From Shewanella psychromarinicola (lineage in GTDB: Bacteria; Pseudomonadota; Gammaproteobacteria; Enterobacterales; Shewanellaceae), in NCBI RefSeq assembly GCF_003855155.1, contig NZ_CP034073.1:1426001-1490000 (forward strand): a stretch of DNA of 64,000 nucleotides, read 5' to 3'. Made by a program: the position numbers and the translations under genes. The notes below the pieces were generated by a model, which saw nothing but the letters and a program-made list of their open reading frames with translations, made no database searches and was not told the DNA's origin. Below, piece by piece: positions 1 through 9,093 of the stretch (position 1 is the stretch's first letter; every line of letters starts with the position of its first letter).

Positions 1-210
1 ATGAAGAGCGAAAACATTGAAACCGTGTCAAAAGTACCGTTATTGGGTGATATTCCTTTTCTGGGCGAAGCTTTCACCAGCCGCACTAAATCTAAAAAGA
101 AAACCGAATTGATTATTATGTTGAAACCAACGGTTGTCGGTGGTGATACATGGAAGGATGAGTTAAAGCGCTCACAAGATTTAATAGAGCGTTGGTATCC
201 TTCTAAGTAG
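1..210 (+). CDS. mshL: MshL, C-terminal end of the MSHA pilus secretin (partial)
   Basis: Only the last 69 codons are present; the methionine at base 1 is internal and the gene starts outside the window. The segment carries the conserved end of the secretin domain of the GspD/PilQ superfamily: VPLLGDIPFLGEAF, then a basic turn, then ELIIMLKPTVV, which are the last strands of the outer-membrane beta barrel. MshL forms the outer-membrane channel through which the MSHA pilus is extruded. Its place directly before mshM and mshN supports the assignment. About 80 bases separate it from mshM, with no terminator visible. Confidence 0.9.
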   Translation: MKSENIETVSKVPLLGDIPFLGEAFTSRTKSKKKTELIIMLKPTVVGGDTWKDELKRSQDLIERWYPSK

Positions 211-293
211 TGGCGGTTGGTGATTGATAGATAAGTTGCCGTAGGCGGTTGATAAGTGTGGCGGTTGAAATTGATAAGGGATAGCCAGTAATT

Positions 294-1238
294 ATGTATT
301 TGCAGCACTTTGGCTTAAGTCAGTTGCCCTTTACGCTTACCCCAAATACGGGTTTCTTTTTTGGCTTGTCGCCGCATGTGGAAGCCTTACAAGTACTCCA
401 AACCGCATTGCAGACAGGTGAAGGTTTTATCAAGGTCACTGGTGAAGTGGGCACAGGTAAAACCTTGGTTTGTCGTAAGCTGATAAATGATTTACCGGCT
501 CAATACCATTGCGCTTACTTACCTAATCCCTATTTAACCCCTAAAGAATTACGCTGGGCTGTGGCGGGTGAACTTGGCTTGGCATTACCGAACAAATTAG
601 ATCAGCAACAGCTAACAAGGCTAATCCATGAGCGTTTGTTAGCGTTAAATCACCAAGGCTTTCACGTAGTGTTAGTGTTGGACGAAGCACAATCATTACC
701 TGATGACAGTATTGAAGCGTTACGCTTATTTACTAACTTAGAAACCGAAAGTCGCAAGTTGCTGCAAGTCGTGCTGTTTGGTCAACCAGAATTAGACGAA
801 CGTTTGGCGCAAGCTAAATTTAGACAATTAAGACAACGTATTACCTTTAGCTACGATCTGCGTCCGTTAACATGGGATGAAATACAAGCTTATATTCATC
901 ACCGACTTGCTGTTGCGGGTTATCAAGGGCCGGAATTGTTTAGTACCGTCGATATTAAGCGTATTGCCAAAGCCGCTCGAGGCATCCCGCGTTTAGTGAA
1001 TATATTGGCGCATAAGAGTTTATTGCTGTGTTATGGCCAAGGTGAAAAAAAGGTACTGTCGCGGCATTGTCTCGCGGCAATAATGGATACCGAAGATGTT
1101 AATTTACAACACAAAGTAACGTTCTCTCGTGTCAGTATGCTGCTCATTATATTGTTTGGGGTATTGCTGTTGTTTATCGGATTGAATGGCCCAAATTGTT
1201 GTGGTGAATGGATGACACAAATAAGCGAAATTAAATGA
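294..1238 (+). CDS. mshM: MshM, AAA+ ATPase of MSHA pilus biogenesis
   Basis: A 314-residue ExeA/GspA-type AAA ATPase. The Walker A motif GEVGTGKT is at about residues 50-57 and Walker B (VVLVLDEAQ) at about 125-133; the sensor-like region around FGQPELDERL follows. A single hydrophobic segment at about residues 280-300 suggests C-terminal anchoring in the inner membrane, where the family is thought to help assemble or position the secretin. The last four bases overlap the start of mshN (ATGA), which indicates translational coupling. Length and position match mshM of other MSHA operons. Confidence 0.9.
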   Translation: MYLQHFGLSQLPFTLTPNTGFFFGLSPHVEALQVLQTALQTGEGFIKVTGEVGTGKTLVCRKLINDLPAQYHCAYLPNPYLTPKELRWAVAGELGLALPNKLDQQQLTRLIHERLLALNHQGFHVVLVLDEAQSLPDDSIEALRLFTNLETESRKLLQVVLFGQPELDERLAQAKFRQLRQRITFSYDLRPLTWDEIQAYIHHRLAVAGYQGPELFSTVDIKRIAKAARGIPRLVNILAHKSLLLCYGQGEKKVLSRHCLAAIMDTEDVNLQHKVTFSRVSMLLIILFGVLLLFIGLNGPNCCGEWMTQISEIK

Positions 1239-2671
1239 GTGTGATTATCAAAATGCTCAAAGATTTAGAGCAGGGTCAGCAGCCCGGAATAGACAACCCA
1301 TCGGCACCACCGGTGGGAGAATTCGTGCGTCCTGAAATTCAGTATCAATCCGTCGCTAAATCTCGCTCAGCATCTATTGGTCTTTTTATTGTTGCGGCAC
1401 TATTGATCCCCACGTTGTGGTTTGGTGTGTCGATGTACCGCCAAGCCAATATTCAAATGGTCAGTGAGCCAGTCGCTGTCAGCGCTTCTGCGAGTAAAGA
1501 AACCCAATCATTGCTGAGTCAGCCACAAGATAATGATGGTGTTGCTACTGAGTCGCCTAAGTTGTTAGTTGTAAGCTCAACAGCGACATCGATTCAAGCT
1601 CCTATTGAAGCATCAACTCAGGCGAACACTGTCGCAATAACTCAAGACAGTACTCAAGTCAGTCAGACAACGGATACCTCAGCAGTGGGCACTGCATTAG
1701 AGACTCATCAAAGCATTGACATGACAGCACCTGAAACGCCACAAACTAGGGGGCAAGTCGCTGAAACAGTCAAAACACCCGCGCAAATAGCGGCAGCCTT
1801 AGTCACAGAAATAGTCACAGAAACAGTCACAGATAAGCCCAGTGTTTTAGGCTCGAATAAGACAGCCCTAAATAACATCGGAACAAATCAGACTGTATCG
1901 AATAACGCGGTATCAAGTAAGACTATATCGAATAACACTACATCGAATAAGATTGCACCTAATAACAGTGCATCTAATAACATTGCCCCCACGCAAGCCT
2001 TAACCACAGCGCCATCGTCTGGTTTGCCTGCACAAGCTCCAATTGTGATACAAAAGCCGGTGGAAATGACGGTTAAAGAAGTGGTTCTCACTAAGACGCA
2101 AATGGCGCAATTGCAATATCAAAAAGCGATGAATGCAGAGCAAGCGCAGCGCCTTGATGATGCAGCAGGTTACTATTTAGAAGCGATTATTTTACAGCCG
2201 AGTTTACATAAAGCCCGTAAGCAATTGGCCAAAATTTATTATGTGCAAAGTAATCTTACGGCGGCAATGCTATTACTCGAAAGTGGAGTCAGTTTATTTC
2301 CGCAGCAATGGGAGTTTTATGTGATTCTGTCGCAAATTCAAACTCAAATGAAGGCTTATGATGCCGCATTGTCGACAGTGGCCATGATCCCCGATAACTC
2401 TTTATGGGCTCGTGATAAATGGATAGCCCAAACCGATTTAGCCCAAAAATCGAAAAATTTTGCTTTAGCCGAGGCTGCTTATCGTCACTTATTGTTATCC
2501 GAATCGACTAAACCTCGCTGGTGGATGGGCTTAGGTTATTCACTCGATTCGCAGAAAAAATATCCCCAAGCCGCTCAAGCTTACCGATCAGCATTAAGCT
2601 ATGAAGGATTATCAACTTCAGCCATGACATTTATTGAAAAGCGTTTAGATCAGTTAGGAGCAAACCGATGA
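1235..2671 (+). CDS. mshN: MshN, TPR-containing inner-membrane pilus assembly protein
   Basis: A 478-residue protein with a short cytoplasmic N-terminus, one transmembrane segment at about residues 47-66 (IGLFIVAALLIPTLWFGV), a long low-complexity Ser/Thr/Asn/Gln linker (about 80-270) and a C-terminal block of tetratricopeptide repeats (about 290-470). The linker contains imperfect tandem repeats of the type SNN/SNK, encoded at 1850-1990. The gene overlaps mshM and mshE by four bases on each side, so it is tightly coupled within the operon. The product is expected in the inner membrane with TPRs in the periplasm, contacting the secretin or pilus machinery. The linker is probably poorly conserved. 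Confidence 0.88.
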   Translation: MSVIIKMLKDLEQGQQPGIDNPSAPPVGEFVRPEIQYQSVAKSRSASIGLFIVAALLIPTLWFGVSMYRQANIQMVSEPVAVSASASKETQSLLSQPQDNDGVATESPKLLVVSSTATSIQAPIEASTQANTVAITQDSTQVSQTTDTSAVGTALETHQSIDMTAPETPQTRGQVAETVKTPAQIAAALVTEIVTETVTDKPSVLGSNKTALNNIGTNQTVSNNAVSSKTISNNTTSNKIAPNNSASNNIAPTQALTTAPSSGLPAQAPIVIQKPVEMTVKEVVLTKTQMAQLQYQKAMNAEQAQRLDDAAGYYLEAIILQPSLHKARKQLAKIYYVQSNLTAAMLLLESGVSLFPQQWEFYVILSQIQTQMKAYDAALSTVAMIPDNSLWARDKWIAQTDLAQKSKNFALAEAAYRHLLLSESTKPRWWMGLGYSLDSQKKYPQAAQAYRSALSYEGLSTSAMTFIEKRLDQLGANR

Positions 2672-4428
2672 AGCCTAAGTTAAAGATGCGGTTAGGAGAT
2701 CTTCTTGTTCAAGAGCTGATTATCACCGACGAGCAATTACAGCAAGCATTAACAGAGCAACGTAGCTCAGGTAAAAAGCTGGGTCGGACATTAATTGATT
2801 TGAACTGTATCACTGAAGATCAGTTACTTAAGTTTTTATCTCAGCAGCTTAATTTACCGTACCTTGATATTAGTCGTCGTCCGATTGCCGCCGAAGTGGT
2901 CAATATTCTCCCCGAAGTACAAGCGCGACGTTTTCGTGCTTTAGTGGTGGAAAGTCATTCCGACCATGTGTTAGTTGCTATGAGTGATCCTGCTGATTTG
3001 CAAGCTATCGACAACATTGAAGTATTAGTTGCCCCTAAGCAGTTAATGATCGCGGTGGCGCCAGAACAACAATTACTCGATGCGTTTGACAACCTTTACC
3101 GCCGTACCGATCAAATTGCAGCGATTGCCGGTAAGCTTGATGAAGAATATGCCGCTGATGACATGTTCGATTTGGCTAATTTAACGCAAAGCGACAGTGA
3201 TAACGAAACCACAGTGGTGAAGTTATTACAGTCTATTTTTGAGGATGCGGTTCAAATGCGTGCCTCAGATATTCACATTGAACCCGGCGATAAAGTCTTG
3301 CGGATCCGCCAGCGTATTGATGGTCAATTGCATGAAAACATTCTCAGTGAGGTTAATATTGCCTCGGCCCTGGTATTACGGCTTAAATTGATGGCGGGAT
3401 TGGATATTTCAGAAAAGCGTATGCCACAAGATGGCCGTTTTCATATGGAAATAAAAGGTCATCAAATCGACGTGCGGATGTCGACCATGCCGATTTATCA
3501 TGGCGAATCTGTGGTGATGCGTTTATTAGATCAAACCACCGGCCTGCGCACCTTAGATGAAACCGGCATGCCAGCGCATATTGTGGCGCGTATTCGTAAA
3601 CAGATTAAACGTCCTCACGGTATGTTGTTAGTTACTGGGCCAACAGGTAGCGGTAAAACGACCACCTTGTACGGTATTTTAAGTGAGCTTAACACTGCAG
3701 ATAGAAAGATTATCACCGTAGAAGATCCGGTTGAATATCAATTACCGCGAATTAACCAAGTCCAGGTTAATCATAAGATTGGTTTAGACTTTTCTAACGT
3801 GCTGCGTACCACGCTTCGTCAAGATCCCGACATCATCATGGTGGGAGAAATGCGTGACCAAGAAACCGTGGAAATTGGTTTACGAGGTGCATTAACCGGT
3901 CACTTCGTGTTATCGACGTTACATACTAATGATGCTGTTACCAGTGCGTTGCGATTACTCGATATGGGCGCGGCAAGTTATTTGGTTGCCAGTGCGCTAC
4001 GGGTCATTATCGCTCAGCGTCTGGTTCGACGTGTTTGCCATAATTGTGCGATAGATTATCAGCCCACAGCGGCTGAACGTAGCTGGCTTAACAGTGTGAC
4101 TAAAAGAGATATTAGCAGCGCCACGTTTAAAGTGGGCAGCGGTTGTCAAACCTGTAACGGCTCAGGCTATCGCGGCCGAATTGGTATTTTTGAAATACTC
4201 GAACTCGATGAGAACATGATAGATGCCATGCGCACCGGTAATCCGCAAGATTTCGCTCGTGCAGCCCTGCGCAGTCCTAACTTTATCCCACTGGCACATT
4301 CCGCGATGGAGTATTTATTCTTAGGCACGACCACACTCGAAGAGGTGTCAAAACTGGTTGAAGATGTCAGTGAATCGAAAGTGGCCTTGTCGGAAGATTT
4401 GATTAGCCAACAAGATATTGGATTGTAA
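2668..4428 (+). CDS. mshE: MshE, MSHA pilus extension ATPase
   Basis: A 586-residue GspE/PilB-type secretion ATPase. The N-terminus (about residues 8-60, RLGDLLVQELIITDEQLQQA) has the pattern of the MshEN domain, which binds cyclic di-GMP in MshE homologues. The core carries Walker A GPTGSGKT (324-331), Walker B with DPDIIMVGEMRD (386-397), the Asp and His boxes, and a C-terminal tetracysteine zinc module (CHNC and CQTC). It powers polymerisation of the MSHA pilin, probably under c-di-GMP control. It overlaps mshN by four bases and is two bases from mshG. Confidence 0.93.
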   Translation: MKPKLKMRLGDLLVQELIITDEQLQQALTEQRSSGKKLGRTLIDLNCITEDQLLKFLSQQLNLPYLDISRRPIAAEVVNILPEVQARRFRALVVESHSDHVLVAMSDPADLQAIDNIEVLVAPKQLMIAVAPEQQLLDAFDNLYRRTDQIAAIAGKLDEEYAADDMFDLANLTQSDSDNETTVVKLLQSIFEDAVQMRASDIHIEPGDKVLRIRQRIDGQLHENILSEVNIASALVLRLKLMAGLDISEKRMPQDGRFHMEIKGHQIDVRMSTMPIYHGESVVMRLLDQTTGLRTLDETGMPAHIVARIRKQIKRPHGMLLVTGPTGSGKTTTLYGILSELNTADRKIITVEDPVEYQLPRINQVQVNHKIGLDFSNVLRTTLRQDPDIIMVGEMRDQETVEIGLRGALTGHFVLSTLHTNDAVTSALRLLDMGAASYLVASALRVIIAQRLVRRVCHNCAIDYQPTAAERSWLNSVTKRDISSATFKVGSGCQTCNGSGYRGRIGIFEILELDENMIDAMRTGNPQDFARAALRSPNFIPLAHSAMEYLFLGTTTLEEVSKLVEDVSESKVALSEDLISQQDIGL

Positions 4429-4430
4429 TA

Positions 4431-5645
4431 ATGCCAACATATCAATATCGAGGACGTAATTCACAAGGGCAGGCTGTTAGTTCACAGCTTGAGTCCGCCA
4501 ATGAAAGCGCGGCGGCCGATGCGTTGCTTTCTCGTGGGATAATTCCACTAGAATTACGTGAAGTGAAAACCAAGCAATCTTTTTCAATGAGCTTGTTTCA
4601 AAGCAAAGTGTCGCTGGAAGAATTGCAAATATTTAGTCGGCAAATGTATTCACTGACCCGTTCAGGTATTCCCATTTTAAGGGCGATTGCAGGCTTATCA
4701 GAAACCACTCATTCTGATCGGATGAAACAAGCCTTAGATGATATTTCACAACAGCTCACTTCGGGCCGACCGTTATCTTCGGCGATGAATCAACATCCGG
4801 AGATATTCGATTCGTTGTTTGTGTCGATGATCCATGTGGGTGAAAATACCGGTAAGTTGGAAGATGCCTTTATCCAGTTGTCAGGTTATATCGAGCGAGA
4901 ACAAGAAACTCGTCGGCGGATTAAAGCGGCAATGCGTTATCCCATGTTTGTATTGATCGCCATTACCATTGCGATGGTTATTTTGAATATTATGGTTATC
5001 CCTAAGTTTGCCGATATGTTCTCTCGTTTTGGTGCCGAACTACCATGGGCGACAAAAATATTAATTGGCACCTCTAGCCTGTTTGTTAATTTCTGGCCCC
5101 ACATGATAGTGCTATTGATTGGCGTTGTAGTGGGTATTCGATATTGGCATCATAGTGCAAAAGGTGAAAAACAGTGGGACTTATGGAAGCTGCATATTCC
5201 TGTTATAGGCTCCATTATTGAGCGTTCAACCTTGTCGCGTTATTGCCGCAGTTTTTCGATGATGATCAGTGCGGGTGTTCCCATGACCCAAGCATTAAGT
5301 TTGGTGGCGGATGCAGTGGATAATGCCTATATGCATGACAAGATTGTCGGCATGCGCCATGGCATTGAATCGGGAGAATCAATGCTAAGGGTATCCAATA
5401 GCAGTCAACTGTTTACGCCGTTAGTACTGCAAATGGTGGCCGTGGGTGAAGAGACGGGCCAAATCGATCAGCTATTAAATGATGCCGCTGATTTTTATGA
5501 AGCCGAAGTCGATTACGATTTAAAAAATCTGACGGCAAAACTCGAACCTATTTTAATCGGCTTTGTTGCTGGCATTGTATTGATACTGGCACTGGGCATT
5601 TATCTTCCTATGTGGGATATGCTTAATGTGGTCAAAGGCGGTTAA
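4431..5645 (+). CDS. mshG: MshG, inner-membrane platform protein of the MSHA pilus
   Basis: A 404-residue GspF/PilC-family protein with the two repeated T2SSF domains, each beginning near FSRQMYSLTRSGIPILRAI (about residues 65-85) and YCRSFSMMISAGVPMTQAL (about 270-290). Three membrane segments are visible at about 170-190, 215-235 and 375-398. It anchors the extension ATPase MshE at the inner membrane and passes movement to the growing pilus. It starts two bases after mshE stops and has the usual family length. Confidence 0.93.
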   Translation: MPTYQYRGRNSQGQAVSSQLESANESAAADALLSRGIIPLELREVKTKQSFSMSLFQSKVSLEELQIFSRQMYSLTRSGIPILRAIAGLSETTHSDRMKQALDDISQQLTSGRPLSSAMNQHPEIFDSLFVSMIHVGENTGKLEDAFIQLSGYIEREQETRRRIKAAMRYPMFVLIAITIAMVILNIMVIPKFADMFSRFGAELPWATKILIGTSSLFVNFWPHMIVLLIGVVVGIRYWHHSAKGEKQWDLWKLHIPVIGSIIERSTLSRYCRSFSMMISAGVPMTQALSLVADAVDNAYMHDKIVGMRHGIESGESMLRVSNSSQLFTPLVLQMVAVGEETGQIDQLLNDAADFYEAEVDYDLKNLTAKLEPILIGFVAGIVLILALGIYLPMWDMLNVVKGG

Positions 5646-5677
5646 CGCATAATGCACATTATTGATGGGATAGCGGT

Positions 5678-6250
5678 ATGCTGAGCCAGCAAAAAGCGGA
5701 TCATGAACTGCTTAGCATTTATGGCAAGGTCATTGCTATTGTGGTGTTGTTAGTGTTGCTGGCTATTTTCGGTATACGTTATCTCAATACCGCGTCAAAT
5801 ATAGGTGGACGGGGTCTAGAGCTTGAACAAAATCGTTTTTTGAATGTGTTAGCTATGGTGCGCAGTCAATGGTTAGCTTCTGGTCGGCCGGATAAAATGC
5901 AGTTGTCATGGCATAATCTGGCATCAAATGTGCTTACCTCACAGAGCAATAAGACAGCGTCAAAAAACGGTCGAACCAACACCGACGAGATTAACGACGA
6001 TGCTGATCTCGTTGGCACCGATAATTGGATTTCTTTATCTGATCAAGGTTGGCCAATCATAGACACTAATAATGTTCAAGGTTGCGAGCGACTATGGGGC
6101 CAATTACTGGCCACTAATCTTCAACAGTTGCATATTACGGTAGATTATCAGTCTGATACTAATATTTGCCGCTACTCTTCAGATAATAAAGCCAATTTAA
6201 GTTATCAATTGCAAACGGGTAGAGTGATATTTTTAATTAATGACCGATAG
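5678..6250 (+). CDS. mshF: MshF, MSHA biogenesis protein
   Basis: A 190-residue protein with one N-terminal transmembrane helix (about residues 17-36, VIAIVVLLVLLAIFGIRYL) and a soluble, presumably periplasmic remainder. It has no classical prepilin cleavage motif. Position between mshG and mshB and its size match mshF of Vibrio and Shewanella operons; the sequence itself is poorly conserved, so the name rests mainly on synteny. Function in the pilus system is not well defined. About 110 bases without a terminator separate it from mshB. Confidence 0.78.
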   Translation: MLSQQKADHELLSIYGKVIAIVVLLVLLAIFGIRYLNTASNIGGRGLELEQNRFLNVLAMVRSQWLASGRPDKMQLSWHNLASNVLTSQSNKTASKNGRTNTDEINDDADLVGTDNWISLSDQGWPIIDTNNVQGCERLWGQLLATNLQQLHITVDYQSDTNICRYSSDNKANLSYQLQTGRVIFLINDR

Positions 6251-6358
6251 AGAGTGTTCCATTAGTGTTAAAGTGTTAATAAGCTGATAATATTAGCTAA
6301 GTTAGAGCTGAACCAATATTATTTCTGTTTTAGGCGCAATATAGAAGAGTAAAATATT

Positions 6359-6973
6359 ATGAAATTGAAACAACAAGGTTTTTCATTGATCGAGTTGGTC
6401 ATTGTTATTGTTATCCTCGGTTTATTGGCCGCCACAGCGATCCCGCGTTTTTTAAATGTGACCGATGATGCAGAAGACGCCAGTGTAGACGGTGTAGCGG
6501 GCGGCTTAGCCACTGCGGTGAGTTTTGTGCGTGCCCAATGGGAAGTCGATGGTCGTCGTAATGATACCGTGATTTTAGACGGCACGAGTGTGTCACTCGA
6601 TACGCGTTTTGGTTATCCAACAGGCACCACAAACACCAGTGCAACAGGCATGACTAATGCTACCTGCAAGGAAGTCTTTGATTCGGTGTTACAAAATGCA
6701 CCAAGAAACCTTATATATAATCTAGATGCAAGGCAGCAGCGTTATACCGTAAGAATGCTAAATGGTGTCGGCGGCTCATCTACCAGTATTGACGGTCTAA
6801 ACATTAACAATCTTGATTTATGTGTTTATCATCAAGTGGCCTCACTAGCACTCAATCAGAATGGTGTGCCTTCACCTGCACCTGACTTAACGACTGCGGA
6901 TGCAAAAGGCGTGACATATAATCCAGGTACAGGGCAAGTATTAAGCTTTACCCAAACACCCTTCACGCCATAA
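6359..6973 (+). CDS. mshB: MshB, type IV pilin-like protein
   Basis: A 204-residue prepilin with a short basic leader and the class III/type IV cleavage motif QQG|FSLIELVIVIVILGLLAAT, including the conserved Glu at +5. The hydrophobic helix is followed by a globular domain with a Cys pair (the CKEVF and LCVYH cysteines) that may form the D-region disulphide. It is longer than typical MshA. In MSHA operons mshB directly precedes mshA, as here. It is exported to the inner membrane and processed by the prepilin peptidase encoded elsewhere. Confidence 0.88.
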   Translation: MKLKQQGFSLIELVIVIVILGLLAATAIPRFLNVTDDAEDASVDGVAGGLATAVSFVRAQWEVDGRRNDTVILDGTSVSLDTRFGYPTGTTNTSATGMTNATCKEVFDSVLQNAPRNLIYNLDARQQRYTVRMLNGVGGSSTSIDGLNINNLDLCVYHQVASLALNQNGVPSPAPDLTTADAKGVTYNPGTGQVLSFTQTPFTP

Positions 6974-7139
6974 GTCATAGTTTATAGTTTATAGTTTAAG
7001 GCGTTTGTCATTGAAATGATTAATAAAATATGCTGTTATTAGCTTAAGTGTTAAACAGTCACCGTGTTAAGCCGTCATTGCCACTAAAGGTGATAGTCGT
7101 TTCAAACAATAGCTAGAAGTTCAGCTCGTGCCATGTTTT

Positions 7140-7175
7140 ACCAAGGTTTTATAAGGTTTTATAAGGTTTAATACG
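7140..7175 (+). repeat. Short tandem repeat upstream of mshA
   Basis: Three imperfect copies of AAGGTTTTAT lie in tandem in the 257-base gap between mshB and mshA. They sit in the region expected to hold the mshA promoter and leader. No clear -35/-10 pair could be fixed. A second small tandem, TTTATAG repeated, lies just after mshB at about 6979-6997. Confidence 0.5.
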
Positions 7176-7230
7176 GTTCAACGAGATGAGATATTAAATA
7201 TCTGATTTTATTATATAAAAGGTAAGTTAA

Positions 7231-7758
7231 ATGCAAATTAACATGCAAAAACAACAAGGTTTTACCCTAATCGAATTAGTGGTTGTGATCATTATTCTCG
7301 GTATTTTAGCGGTAACTGCGGCACCTAAGTTTATTAACCTGCAAGGCGATGCGCGTGCTTCTGCTTTATCGGGAATGAAAGCGGCAATTCAAGGTGCAAA
7401 TACCCTTGTTTATTCGAAGGCGGCTTTAGCAGGTAAAGAAAAAGCAGCTACACAAACTGTAACTATTGGTGGTACTACTACAACACCAGTAACAATTGTG
7501 ACTCAGTATGGATATGTTAATGCACTTAAAGTTGATTTAGAAAAAGCACTTGACGTTACTTTTGATGTAGGTGCTGATGGTGCTCCGACAGCAACTACCG
7601 GAACAGCAGACTGGATTATTAAAGCGAATTCAGCTACGCCTAAAACTGTTGAAATTTGGCAAAAAGGTGCTCCAGCTGCATGTAAGCTCACATATACCGA
7701 AGCAACGACTACAACAATTCCAACTTATGTTGCTGAGACTGATGCTTCTAAGTGTTAA
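7231..7758 (+). CDS. mshA: MshA, major MSHA pilin subunit
   Basis: A 175-residue type IVa-like prepilin with a 10-residue leader and the cleavage/helix motif [22 protein letters not shown]. The mature protein is about 165 residues with a C-terminal Cys pair (AACKLT and the final KC) that can close the D-loop. It is the main structural subunit of the pilus used for attachment and biofilm formation. Two features point to strong, independent expression: a long upstream gap with no other gene, and a perfect hairpin plus T-run terminator 17 bases after the stop. Confidence 0.92.
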   Translation: MQINMQKQQGFTLIELVVVIIILGILAVTAAPKFINLQGDARASALSGMKAAIQGANTLVYSKAALAGKEKAATQTVTIGGTTTTPVTIVTQYGYVNALKVDLEKALDVTFDVGADGAPTATTGTADWIIKANSATPKTVEIWQKGAPAACKLTYTEATTTTIPTYVAETDASKC

Positions 7759-7775
7759 TAAATATTTAGATTATA

Positions 7776-7801
7776 AAACCTGCTTAGGCAGGTTTTTTTT
7801 T
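7776..7801 (+). terminator. Rho-independent terminator after mshA
   Basis: Eight-base perfect stem AAACCTGC / GCAGGTTT with a four-base loop, followed by a run of T. It should limit read-through so that major pilin mRNA exceeds the minor pilin genes downstream. Confidence 0.9.
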
Positions 7802-7994
7802 GAGTTGTTTAATTGTATCGAAGATAAAATCAACTCAATTGATTTTACTATCAGGCCAGTTTACCTATCAAATAAACAGACAATATCGGCTGTTTTTACC
7901 ATACTGAATAAGCTAATATAAGTCTCTGACACTATTATAGTTTACCCTGTTAAGTGTCGAAATATGCATCGAGTCAAATGAGGACATCATTACA

Positions 7995-8474
7995 GTGAGT
8001 CGACAACGCAATATTCAACTTGGGTTTACCTTGGTTGAATTGGTTACCACCATCATTTTGATGGGTATTATTGCCGTGGCGGTATTACCACGTCTGTTGT
8101 CGGACTCATCTTACAGTGCGTATACCTTACGTAATGAGTTTATCAGCGAGCTCAGGTTAGTGCAGCTTAAAGCGATGCAAAATACCGATCAGTGTTATCA
8201 AATTGATGTCACATCAAGCGGTTATACTTTGCGCCATTTTAGTGGTAGAAGCGCGGGCACATGTACCAACCAAGTGCGTATCGAACAACCACAAGCCTTT
8301 AGCGGTGGCGCCCATATTGCCTTAGCCAGTAATGCCAATCAGGCTTTTTCAATTACCTTTGATGATCAGGGCCATATAGTATCGCCAGGGTGTGCAGGCC
8401 ATTGTTTTAATGCCGTGGCAGATGAAACCTTAGCCATTGCGGTAGAGTCTGAGGGGTATATTTATGCTCTCTAA
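7995..8474 (+). CDS. mshC: MshC, minor pilin-like protein
   Basis: A 159-residue protein starting at a GTG, with GAGG about 12 bases upstream. It has the prepilin motif LG|FTLVELVTTIILMGIIAVAVL and a GspH/FimT-like globular domain with Cys residues (DQCYQ, GTCTN, GCAGHC). As a minor pilin it is expected to join the initiation tip complex of the MSHA pilus. It overlaps mshD by 11 bases. Confidence 0.85.
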   Translation: MSRQRNIQLGFTLVELVTTIILMGIIAVAVLPRLLSDSSYSAYTLRNEFISELRLVQLKAMQNTDQCYQIDVTSSGYTLRHFSGRSAGTCTNQVRIEQPQAFSGGAHIALASNANQAFSITFDDQGHIVSPGCAGHCFNAVADETLAIAVESEGYIYAL

Positions 8475-9093
8475 ACCACAAATGCAAATGCAAATGCAAA
8501 CGCAATCTCGACTTAAGCATGTAAAAAGGCCTGTAAAAGGGCTTAGGCAAGGGCTTCGAAAAGGGCCGCAACAGCGGCAACTGTCTCAATTTAATCGTGG
8601 CTTTACCTTAATCGAACTCGTCGTTGGTATGATGGTGATCGGTATTGCGATAGTGATGCTCACCAGCATGCTATTTCCCCAAGCTGATAGAGCCGCTGCT
8701 ACGCTACAAAGAGTGCGCTCGGCCGAGTTGGCCCATTCGGTAATGAATGAGATTTGGGGCAAGCGCTATGATCAAAATACTAATCCCAATGGCGGTGTAC
8801 CGGCGTGTAATGCACCTAGTGGCCTTGCTTGTTCTGCAGTAGGTTTACTCGGCACTGATAACAGCGAAAGCCGCGACGCTTTCAATGATGTTGATGATTA
8901 TAATGGCTTAATTGAATCTGATAATATGCTCGACTCAAGCCAAACGTATGCCCAAGCCTATCCTCGTTATAAGTTGCAGGTAACTGTGGCATATCTTGAC
9001 TCGGCGACGAAAGCGCAAAAATTAATTACCGTAGCGGTGACAACGCCTGCCAATGAAGTGATCACTTACCAAGCGCTAAGGAGTAACTACTAA
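8464..9093 (+). CDS. mshD: MshD, minor pilin-like protein with a long basic leader
   Basis: A 209-residue prepilin. The processing motif [15 protein letters not shown] appears only after about 45 residues. The leader is unusually long, rich in Gln, Lys and Arg, and starts with a MQMQMQ stretch encoded by tandem ATGCAA hexamers (8482-8505). In-frame Met codons exist at residues 1, 7, 9 and 11, so even the shortest version keeps a leader of about 35 residues. The body resembles GspI/PilV-like minor pilins. The gene overlaps mshC and its stop touches the mshO start. Confidence 0.83.
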   Translation: MLSKPQMQMQMQTQSRLKHVKRPVKGLRQGLRKGPQQRQLSQFNRGFTLIELVVGMMVIGIAIVMLTSMLFPQADRAAATLQRVRSAELAHSVMNEIWGKRYDQNTNPNGGVPACNAPSGLACSAVGLLGTDNSESRDAFNDVDDYNGLIESDNMLDSSQTYAQAYPRYKLQVTVAYLDSATKAQKLITVAVTTPANEVITYQALRSNY

